Below are positions 1 to 5,098 of a stretch of DNA of 8,740 nt, in pieces. Under the pieces are notes generated by a model. It saw only the letters and a program-made list of their open reading frames with translations. It made no database searches and was not told the origin of the DNA. This stretch comes from Anaerolineaceae bacterium. GTDB taxonomy: Bacteria > Chloroflexota > Anaerolineae > Aggregatilineales > Phototrophicaceae. The position numbers and the translations under genes were made by a program. Numbering within the stretch: the stretch's first letter is position 1; each line of letters starts with the position of its first letter. The DNA lies in assembly GCA_020634115.1 (NCBI GenBank), contig JACKCH010000041.1:1-8740 (forward strand), read 5' to 3'.

Positions 1-136
1 CCTGCTGGGGCCATCGCTGACTGTGCCGTTTGTGGATGGGTCGCTGCTGCTGGGGACGTGGCAGCAGATCATCCTGGTGGATTTCGACAATCGTTCCCGC
101 CAGCGGGCGGTTATCGCCCAGGTGATGGGCGAATAG
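1..136 (+). CDS. YjbQ-family protein (UPF0047), C-terminal fragment
   Basis: This is the last 44 codons of a gene that begins before the window; the reading frame starts at base 2 and ends with TAG at 134-136. The visible peptide contains GPSLTVPF, then DGSLLLGTWQQI and LVDFDNR, followed by a basic stretch and VMGE. The GTWQQI...DFDNR block is the typical C-terminal signature of the YjbQ/UPF0047 family, small proteins of about 130-140 residues linked in the literature to a weak thiamine-phosphate synthase activity and often found as conserved housekeeping neighbours. The catalytic histidines of the family lie upstream and cannot be checked here. The next gene starts about 195 bases later behind its own putative promoter, so they are probably separate units. 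Confidence 0.85.
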   Translation, partial: LLGPSLTVPFVDGSLLLGTWQQIILVDFDNRSRQRAVIAQVMGE

Positions 137-199
137 TGCCGCGTTCCCGTTGCCCGGATCGCTATCAGACTGGTTATTTCAACCGTTCCCATTCCCGGC

Positions 200-205
200 T
201 ATAAT
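200..205 (+). promoter_or_regulatory. Putative -10 box upstream of threonine aldolase
   Basis: A perfect TATAAT lies at 200-205 in the 195-base gap between the YjbQ stop and the aldolase start. The hexamer 17 bases upstream (TTTCAA at 177-182) is a poor -35 match. Transcription from here would give a leader of about 120 bases, which includes the hairpin at 252-279. This is a sequence-only inference. Confidence 0.35.
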
Positions 206-251
206 GCCCGTGTGGTGATTTATGCTTAAGCCAGCTTTCGTATGGTTTCAA

Positions 252-279
252 GGCGGACGAGACAGGTCTCGCCCCTCCG
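252..279. repeat. Degenerate palindromic repeat in the aldolase leader
   Basis: CGAGAC (258-263) and GTCTCG (266-271) form an inverted repeat that extends imperfectly outward. Read on the minus strand, it begins AGGGGCGAGA (276 to 267). The same ten bases occur at 6925-6934 beside a complete palindrome of the CGTAGGGG type. It therefore looks like a decayed copy of that dispersed repeat family rather than a regulatory structure of the aldolase, although an effect on the leader RNA cannot be excluded. Confidence 0.45.
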
Positions 280-331
280 AATCCTATCGAATTTATTGGA
301 CACTTTTCGAGACTTCACTTCAGGCAAACTT

Positions 332-1378
332 ATGGACACGATAGATTTACGCAGCGATACTGTCACCTGGCCGACGCCGGACATGCGCGAGGCGATGGCA
401 AACGCCCCGGTGGGCGATGACGTATACGGCGAAGACCCGCTGATTAACGAACTCGAAGCGGAATCCGCCGCCCTGTTGGGCAAAGAGGCCGGGCTGTTTG
501 TCAGCAGCGGCACGCAGGGCAACCTGATAGCGGCGCTCACCCACTGCCAGCGCAGCGAGGAGATGATTGTCGGACGACAGGCGCATATGTTCCGTTACGA
601 GGCGGGCAGCGCGGCGGCCTTCGGCGGCATCCAACCGCATATCATTGACGTGCAGCCGGATGGCACGCTGCCACTGGATGAAATTCGCCATGCGATTCGT
701 GGCGATGATCCGCATTTTCCGCGTACCCGCCTGATCGGGCTGGAGAATACGCAAGGAACAATTGGCGGCATCCCCATCACAGCGGACTATACCGCCCAGG
801 TCGGCGCAATCGCCCGCGAACACGGCCTGAAGCTGCATATTGACGGGGCGCGGATTTTCAACGCGGCGGCGGCGCTGCATACCACTGCGAAGGAACTGGT
901 CGCCCCGGCGGACAGCGTGTCGTTCTGCCTGTCGAAAGGGTTGTGCGCCCCGGTGGGGGCGATGCTGGTCGGGTCGCGGGATTTCATCCACGAGGCGCGG
1001 CGGACTCGGAAAGCCCTGGGCGGCGGGATGCGGCAGGCCGGTATCCTGGCGGCGGCGGGGTTGGTGGCGATCCGCAGCATGACCGAACGGCTGGCCGATG
1101 ACCACGCCAACGCCCGTATCCTGGCCGCAGGGCTGGCGGCGATTCCCGGTCTTCAGGTGAATCTGAGCGCCGTGCAAACCAACATGATTTTCTTCGATTT
1201 GCTGGAAACCGCGCCGGTCACGCCGGAGGCCTTCCGCGAACGGTTGAAGCAGGACTACAACATCATCGTCAGCCCGTACCCCGGTTATGTACGCCATTTC
1301 CGCGCCGTGACGCACTACTGGATCACCCGTGAGCGCGTCAACCAGGTGATAGCCGCTGTCCAGGCGATCCTGGCATGA
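332..1378 (+). CDS. ltaE: Low-specificity L-threonine aldolase (PLP-dependent)
   Basis: A 348-residue cytosolic enzyme of fold-type I that splits L-threonine or L-allo-threonine into glycine and acetaldehyde, linking threonine and glycine metabolism. It opens with IDLRSDTVTWPT, the family hallmark. The SSGTQGN motif (58-64) binds the cofactor phosphate; H85 in GRQAHMFRYEAGS should stack on the PLP ring; D171 and R174 lie in HIDGARIFNA; K202 in CLSKGLCAPVGAM is the Schiff-base lysine. The length is normal for the family. The start at 332 has CAGG about 8 bases upstream and begins exactly where family similarity begins. An in-frame ATG at 242 would add 30 unconserved residues encoded across a repeat hairpin and is rejected. 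The stop TGA overlaps the ATG of the next gene (ATGA at 1375-1378), which implies translational coupling. Low- versus L-allo specificity cannot be settled from sequence. Confidence 0.93.
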   Translation: MDTIDLRSDTVTWPTPDMREAMANAPVGDDVYGEDPLINELEAESAALLGKEAGLFVSSGTQGNLIAALTHCQRSEEMIVGRQAHMFRYEAGSAAAFGGIQPHIIDVQPDGTLPLDEIRHAIRGDDPHFPRTRLIGLENTQGTIGGIPITADYTAQVGAIAREHGLKLHIDGARIFNAAAALHTTAKELVAPADSVSFCLSKGLCAPVGAMLVGSRDFIHEARRTRKALGGGMRQAGILAAAGLVAIRSMTERLADDHANARILAAGLAAIPGLQVNLSAVQTNMIFFDLLETAPVTPEAFRERLKQDYNIIVSPYPGYVRHFRAVTHYWITRERVNQVIAAVQAILA

Positions 1379-2121
1379 GTCCGACGTTCTATCCCGACCC
1401 GCCTGCTCCCCCAGAGCCGGAGCGCGAACCGGAAGCGCCGGTGATGCCACCCGCTGAACCGGAGTCGGAGTACGAGTCCCCGTTTGAAAACGGCGGGAGA
1501 CGCCGCCCGGTGGCCTATCGCGGCTCAACCAACGACCCGGTTTTCGGCTACCTGATCGCCATCGCGCTCAGTGTGGGACTGACGCCGCTCATCGCGGATA
1601 ACGCCGACCTGCGCTATGCGGTGCTGTGGCTGGTGATGGCCGGGTTCGGGGTGCTGTCGTGGTTGATGGGCAGCAGCGCCCGCATCGGCCAGGAAACGCC
1701 GGAAAACCTCGCGTGGGGGGTGGCATTCGGCCTGATTATCGGCGTACCGCTGCTCATGGTGGGCGGGGGCTTGCTGGGCGAGACGGTGGGTCGGCTGTTC
1801 CCAAACATGGGGCAGGGGTCGGTATTGGCCTTCCTGGTGTTTGTCATCCCGCTGGCGGAAACGCTGTTTTTCCGGGGGGTGCTGCAAGAAACCCGCGCCT
1901 TCTGGATGGTCGGCCTGTTGAGCAGCCTGTGGTCAGCTCTGGTGTTCTTCCCGCTGCTGGATGTGGGGCGCTTCCCGGCAGTCGCGGCAGTGATCGGCAC
2001 GTCGCTGGTGATGATGAACATGATTTATAGTTACGTGCGCCAGCGCAACGGGCTGGCCGCCGCCTGGGTCTGCCAGATTGTCGTCAACCTCGTAGTGCTG
2101 TTTCTGCCGTTGTTCGCGTGA
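1375..2121 (+). CDS. CPBP-like multi-pass membrane protein, catalytic motifs degenerate
   Basis: A 248-residue integral membrane protein. Residues 1-50 are rich in proline and glutamate and carry a basic patch (GRRRP, 41-45), as expected for a cytoplasmic tail. About seven hydrophobic segments follow (roughly 57-75, 80-98, 113-135, 149-169, 175-196, 203-222, 227-247). PLAETLFFRGVLQE (159-172) closely resembles motif 1 of the CPBP/Abi (type II CAAX prenyl protease, Rce1-like) family, EExxxR, but the second glutamate is T163. At the expected FxxxH motif the sequence reads FFPLLD (191-196), with D in place of H, and the HxxxN motif reads QIVVN (234-238), with Q in place of H. The fold assignment is therefore reasonable, but peptidase activity is doubtful. 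The 4-base overlap with the aldolase suggests co-translation, without an obvious functional link. Confidence 0.72.
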   Translation: MSPTFYPDPPAPPEPEREPEAPVMPPAEPESEYESPFENGGRRRPVAYRGSTNDPVFGYLIAIALSVGLTPLIADNADLRYAVLWLVMAGFGVLSWLMGSSARIGQETPENLAWGVAFGLIIGVPLLMVGGGLLGETVGRLFPNMGQGSVLAFLVFVIPLAETLFFRGVLQETRAFWMVGLLSSLWSALVFFPLLDVGRFPAVAAVIGTSLVMMNMIYSYVRQRNGLAAAWVCQIVVNLVVLFLPLFA

Positions 2122-2126
2122 AAATA

Positions 2127-2222
2127 CGGGAGCGGATGGGAGTCGAACCCACCGCGGCCTGCTCTGCGCAACCCGCCACCAATTTTGAAGACTGGGGCAT
2201 CCACCGGGACACATCCACCCCC
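2127..2222 (-). tRNA. selC: Selenocysteine tRNA (tRNA-Sec, anticodon UCA)
   Basis: On the minus strand these 96 bases fold as a bacterial tRNA-Sec. The 8-bp acceptor pairs GGGGGTGG (2222-2215) with CCGCTCCC (2135-2128), including two G-U wobbles, with discriminator G at 2127. The D arm has a 6-bp stem, GTGTCC/GGATGC, and a 4-base loop, CGGT. The anticodon stem CCAGT/ATTGG (one G-U) closes the loop CTTCAAA with anticodon TCA at 2188-2186. The long variable arm is a 9-bp stem (2176-2168 with 2162-2154, one mismatch). The T arm is GTGGG/CCCAT around TTCGACT. The 8+5 acceptor-T geometry, 6-bp D stem, long variable arm and UCA anticodon together are diagnostic. CCA is not encoded. This tRNA is serylated and converted to Sec-tRNA by SelA/SelD, then delivered by SelB at UGA codons; none of those genes is in the window. 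Confidence 0.94.
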
Positions 2223-2228
2223 AGGGAG

Positions 2229-2234
2229 AGTATA
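2229..2234 (-). promoter_or_regulatory. Putative -10 box of the tRNA-Sec gene
   Basis: Read on the minus strand, TATACT lies at 2234-2229, leaving six bases before the first tRNA nucleotide at 2222. That is the normal -10 to +1 distance, so transcription could start at or very near the mature 5' end. No good -35 hexamer is seen; the position where it should be (about 2252-2257) lies inside the inverted repeat at 2245-2281. Confidence 0.45.
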
Positions 2235-2244
2235 CCTGATTAGC

Positions 2245-2281
2245 AGGCGAATCGTAGGGGGAAACCCGCCACGATTCGCCT
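2245..2281. repeat. Perfect 11-bp inverted repeat with inner GGG/CCC hairpin
   Basis: AGGCGAATCGT (2245-2255) and ACGATTCGCCT (2271-2281) are exact reverse complements around a 15-base centre that can itself pair GGG with CCC around AAA. The left arm and loop contain CGTAGGGG (2253-2260), the core also seen in the repeats at 6922 and 6969. There is no T-run on either side, so it is not a standard intrinsic terminator. It sits just upstream of the tRNA-Sec and downstream of the oxidoreductase gene. A dispersed palindromic repeat is the simplest reading. Confidence 0.7.
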
Positions 2282-2297
2282 AAACCCTCACCCTAAA

Positions 2298-2320
2298 TCC
2301 CTCTCCCTCAGGGCGAGGGA
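2298..2320 (-). terminator. Hairpin of CCCTCACCC...CCCTCTCCC repeat, possible weak terminator
   Basis: TCCCTC (2298-2303) pairs with GAGGGA (2315-2320), and CCC (2305-2307) with GGG (2311-2313), with one T/C mismatch and a TCA loop. On the minus strand the stem is followed by a short TTT, so it could weakly end transcription of the oxidoreductase gene. The flanking CCCTCACCCTAAAT text resembles a short intergenic repeat that I recall as common in Chloroflexota-like genomes, so repeat and terminator readings are both open. The rest of the 2223-2401 gap shows no gene. Confidence 0.4.
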
Positions 2321-2401
2321 CTTACATAACGCGATTTCTCCTCTTCGCCACCCGAAACGCTCCGCAGGGGGCGGGGATGCGGCAAAAGTGCAGGACACAC
2401 C

Positions 2402-3379
2402 CTATGGCAGCAGCAGCACTTTGCCTTTCGTCTGCCGCGCTTCCATGTAGCGGTGCGCTACCGGAGCGTCGGCCAGATGGAAGGTGCGGTCAATCCGAAC
2501 GTCCAGTTCCCCAGCAGCGATCCAGCCGAACACCTCGTTCGCTCGCCCCAGGGTTTCCTCGCGGGTAGCGGTGTAGTGTCCCAGGCTGGGGCGTGTGATG
2601 AACAGCGACCCGCCCGCGTTCAACCGTTGTAAGTCAAAGGGGGGGACTGGCCCGCTGGCCGCACCGTACAACACCAGGTAGCCGCGCGGCTTCAGGCACT
2701 TGAGGCTTTTATCAAACGTTGTCAACCCCACTGAGTCGTACACGACTTCAACGCCTTTGCCATCCGTCAGGCGGCGCGTTTCGGTTTCAAAATCCTGTTT
2801 GGTGTAGAGAATCACCTCGTCTGCCCCGGCTTTGTGTGCCAGCTCAGCTTTTTCTTCAGAAGATACCGTACCAATCACCCGCCCGCCACGCCGTTTCACC
2901 ATCTGCACCAGCAGCAGCCCCACGCCACCCGCCGCCGCGTGAACTAATGCCGTGTCGCCCGGTTGTACAGGGTAGGTCGAATGGCTCAGGTAGTGCGCCG
3001 TCAACCCTTGCAGCATGACGACGGCGGCTTGTTGGGCGCTCACTGCGTCGGGCAATGGCACGAGTTTCCAGGCGGGGACGATGGCGTATTCGGCATACGC
3101 CCCGCGTTCCATCGTGTAAGCCACCCGGTCGCCCGGCTGGACTTCGGTCACGCCTTCCCCGACGGCATCCACCACGCCCGCGCCTTCCATGCCGGGCGTA
3201 AACGGCAGCGGCAGCGGATACTGCCCGATGCGGTGATAAATATCAATGTAGTTCAGCCCGGCGGCTTCGATCTTCACCCGCGCCTGCCCCTGCCCTGGCT
3301 GCGGGATAGCGATGTCCTCGTAACGCATCACATCCGGCCCACCGGTCTGATGCACCTGTATTGCCTTCATCATCCCCAT
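2402..3379 (-). CDS. NADPH:quinone oxidoreductase-like zinc-independent MDR protein
   Basis: A 325-residue soluble enzyme of the medium-chain dehydrogenase/reductase superfamily, quinone oxidoreductase (QOR) branch, which reduces quinones or other activated carbonyls with NADPH. The N-terminal GroES-like domain (about 1-125) shows MKAIQVHQTGGPDVM, AGLNYIDIYHRIGQYPLPLPFTPG and the GxGDRVAY-type turn near 83-88; there are no zinc-binding cysteines. The Rossmann domain starts with VHAAAGGVGLLLVQ (146-159), carrying the AAxGGVG nucleotide motif, and DSVG and LYGAASGPVPPFD follow as in QOR/zeta-crystallin proteins. The length matches E. coli QorA (about 327). The start at 3379 has AAGGGG roughly 8 bases upstream; the alternatives at 3373 and 3370 sit too close to GGGG. 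The substrate is not determinable from sequence. It appears to be a single-gene unit with its own promoter candidate. Confidence 0.9.
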   Translation of the reverse strand: MGMMKAIQVHQTGGPDVMRYEDIAIPQPGQGQARVKIEAAGLNYIDIYHRIGQYPLPLPFTPGMEGAGVVDAVGEGVTEVQPGDRVAYTMERGAYAEYAIVPAWKLVPLPDAVSAQQAAVVMLQGLTAHYLSHSTYPVQPGDTALVHAAAGGVGLLLVQMVKRRGGRVIGTVSSEEKAELAHKAGADEVILYTKQDFETETRRLTDGKGVEVVYDSVGLTTFDKSLKCLKPRGYLVLYGAASGPVPPFDLQRLNAGGSLFITRPSLGHYTATREETLGRANEVFGWIAAGELDVRIDRTFHLADAPVAHRYMEARQTKGKVLLLP

Positions 3380-3415
3380 TATCCACGCCCCTTTTTCAAA
3401 AATGCCATCAGAATC

Positions 3416-3429
3416 CGTTCTGAAGAACG
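3416..3429. promoter_or_regulatory. Candidate operator: inverted repeat CGTTCT-GA-AGAACG
   Basis: A perfect 6-bp inverted repeat with a 2-base spacer lies at about the expected transcription start of the promoter at 3438-3466, between it and the oxidoreductase start codon. This is where a repressor would bind. No regulator gene is adjacent, so the binding protein is unknown and the site may be chance. Confidence 0.35.
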
Positions 3430-3437
3430 TTTAGCCA

Positions 3438-3466
3438 ACTATCCCACAAACGAGGCAACTTCTCAA
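3438..3466 (-). promoter_or_regulatory. Putative sigma-70-type promoter of the oxidoreductase gene
   Basis: On the minus strand, TTGAGA (3466-3461) matches the -35 consensus at five of six positions. It is followed by a 17-base spacer and GATAGT (3443-3438), a four-of-six match to the -10 box. The start codon is about 60 bases further on. Spacing is ideal, but the -10 is mediocre. Confidence 0.4.
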
Positions 3467-3520
3467 GCGCTTTTGGCGGGGAATGGTCTGCTCATACTCT
3501 CAAGGAGCAGCGCCATCACA

Positions 3521-3551
3521 AAACGAAAACGAGGGCGTGCTGCCCCCGTTT
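3521..3551 (-). terminator. Intrinsic terminator after the sensor kinase gene
   Basis: On the minus strand, AAACG (3551-3547) pairs with CGTTT (3531-3527), and GGG (3545-3543 side) with CCC (3535-3533), with one internal mismatch and a 7-base loop. The stem is followed by TTTTCGTTTT. It begins about 30 bases past the kinase stop codon. The T-tract lies only on the minus side, so it serves the kinase gene and separates it from the oxidoreductase. Confidence 0.7.
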
Positions 3552-3581
3552 AGCCCAGTATACATTTAAAAGAAGCGATCT

Positions 3582-4871
3582 TCACGCGGCTGGCACGCCA
3601 GGGGAAACCCGCAATGTGAACCAGAACGTGCTGCCGCCTGTGTCGCTAATCACACCGACCTCACCCCCTAGTTTTTCCACTAGCAGTTTAGCTGTTGTCA
3701 GGCCGACCCCTGTGCCGGATTTCTTCAGCGCGTGGGTTTCCAGGCGGGTAAATGGCTCAAAAATGAGATTCTGTTTCTCCGGCGGGATGCCCTGCCCATT
3801 GTCCTGAACGGTAAACTGTACCGTACCATCTAACCGCGTACCGCTGAAGGTAATGAGCGGCGGTGATCCACCATATTTACAGGCGTTGCTGATGAAATTC
3901 GCCCAAATATGCTGTACCCAGGTCGGGTTCGCCTGGATTAGCGGCAGAGAATCGAAAGAGTTGCCAACTTGGACGGTGGCTGATACGCGATCTAACAGGT
4001 CTTGCAGACTCCTGATTGCACTGTTGAGCGCCTCCAGCATACTCACGGGCGTGGTTTCGACTTGCTCCGAGTTCCTGATTTGCGCCAGCAGCAGAATGCT
4101 GGTGATCCAGTCATTCATGCCCCAACTGGCCTCAGAAATGTGCTGCAATTTAGCGGCAATCTGGTCTTTGCCCAGGCGGTCAATGTAACCATTGAGCAAG
4201 TTCGTCGCTGAAATAATCGAGGTGATAGGCTGCTTGAGATCATGCACCAACAACTGAAGTTCGGTTTCTTTTTCCAGCAGACGCTGTTCAAGCACTTTGA
4301 TGGTGGTAGTCAAAGCCTGATTCTGGTGGCGGAGAAAGATATTTTCGACCACTGGTCCCAGCACCCAACTGGTGAACTCAATCACGGCACGGTATTCATC
4401 GGAAAAGGTATGCGGTGTGCGCCATAGCACACTAATCACGGCGCTGACCTCCTCATTTCTCCGTACCAGGATGTGATAGAGTGCTGTGATCCCCTGTTCC
4501 TCGTGAAACTGGCGCGCCTTGCTGGTGAAAATGACAAAGCTATCCCGGCTTTCAATAAACATGGGTGGGCCATCGCTGAGAATCCATAGCTGGGCTAGCG
4601 ATTCATCATCCACATGGATAGTCTGCTTCCAGGGTACGACGCCGGGCCGTGACCAGAAGGCTTCCGGCTCAAGTCGCGGAATACCCTGTTCATCAAAAAC
4701 GCAGCGGCGCAGGGCGATAATATCACAGCCCTCATTGGGCGGGAATTGCGCCAGGTTTTCCAGCAGTGCGCTGGCCGTCTCAGAGTGAAGGATATTGCGT
4801 AGAAATTTAGGCATCATGGCCGAGATATCAGATCCTTCAAAATATCCTCTGAACTCGTCATTATCGAACAT
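3582..4871 (-). CDS. Soluble GAF-domain sensor histidine kinase
   Basis: A 429-residue cytoplasmic two-component sensor kinase with no signal peptide or membrane segment. Residues about 34-180 look like a GAF sensor domain (ending FSDEYRAVIEFTSWVLGPVVENI). A short coiled coil follows (181-206). The HisKA dimerisation helix carries the phospho-acceptor H210 in LLVHDLKQPITSI. The ATPase domain shows the N box NFISNACKYG (325-334), G1 box DNGQGIP (357-363), F box FEPF (371-374) and G2 box GTGVGL (386-391), so all catalytic boxes are intact. An upstream in-frame TTG at 4877 is possible, but ATG at 4871 has AAGG about 6 bases before it and is preferred. No response regulator is adjacent, so it is an orphan kinase whose ligand and partner are unknown. 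By eye the gene and its upstream region are less GC-rich than the flanking genes. Confidence 0.92.
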   Translation of the reverse strand: MFDNDEFRGYFEGSDISAMMPKFLRNILHSETASALLENLAQFPPNEGCDIIALRRCVFDEQGIPRLEPEAFWSRPGVVPWKQTIHVDDESLAQLWILSDGPPMFIESRDSFVIFTSKARQFHEEQGITALYHILVRRNEEVSAVISVLWRTPHTFSDEYRAVIEFTSWVLGPVVENIFLRHQNQALTTTIKVLEQRLLEKETELQLLVHDLKQPITSIISATNLLNGYIDRLGKDQIAAKLQHISEASWGMNDWITSILLLAQIRNSEQVETTPVSMLEALNSAIRSLQDLLDRVSATVQVGNSFDSLPLIQANPTWVQHIWANFISNACKYGGSPPLITFSGTRLDGTVQFTVQDNGQGIPPEKQNLIFEPFTRLETHALKKSGTGVGLTTAKLLVEKLGGEVGVISDTGGSTFWFTLRVSPGVPAA

Positions 4872-4925
4872 AACCAACCTTGATATACGAGTCTTAAAGG
4901 TGTTTTTGCGTACACAACATCCATT

Positions 4926-4931
4926 ATTATA
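4926..4931 (-). promoter_or_regulatory. Putative -10 box upstream of the sensor kinase
   Basis: On the minus strand, a perfect TATAAT lies at 4931-4926, about 55 bases before the kinase ATG, within a strongly AT-rich stretch (about 4885-4970). No good -35 stands 17 bases upstream. An alternative is TATAAC at 4957-4952 with TTGGAC at 4978-4973, but its spacer is only 15. The rest of the 4872-5040 gap shows no gene. Confidence 0.4.
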
Positions 4932-5040
4932 ATCTTTTTTTGTGAAATAGAGTTATAAGATACAAATCTCGAGTCCAAGTAACCAGCAGGATAGGTAACA
5001 CCTAATCGCGTTTCTCAGGAATACATAGTGGCTGCCCAAC

Positions 5041-5068
5041 GAAAAAGGAGGGCGCACTGGCCCTCCCT
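5041..5068 (-). terminator. Intrinsic terminator after the radical SAM gene
   Basis: GGAGGGC (5047-5053) and GCCCTCC (5060-5066) form a perfect 7-bp stem around a 6-base loop. On the minus strand the stem is followed by TTTTTC. It lies about 33 bases past the stop of the radical SAM gene, which ends transcription before the kinase promoter. Confidence 0.82.
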
Positions 5069-5098
5069 AGAGAAAACAACTGAGATTGACGGAGTGGT

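Noticed and set aside
242..331. Upstream in-frame ATG that would lengthen the aldolase by 30 residues
   Set aside because: The added residues do not resemble the family N-terminus and run through a repeat hairpin, while the ATG at 332 has a CAGG at proper spacing.
347..1528. A 393-codon open frame on the minus strand opposite the threonine aldolase
   Set aside because: Its peptide is arginine- and proline-rich with no recognisable motif, as expected for the mirror of a GC-rich coding frame; the plus-strand aldolase carries all catalytic residues.
2963..3553. Plus-strand 196-codon frame covering the oxidoreductase start and its upstream gap
   Set aside because: It is the antisense of the conserved GroES-like domain, and the remainder crosses the promoter and a terminator hairpin.
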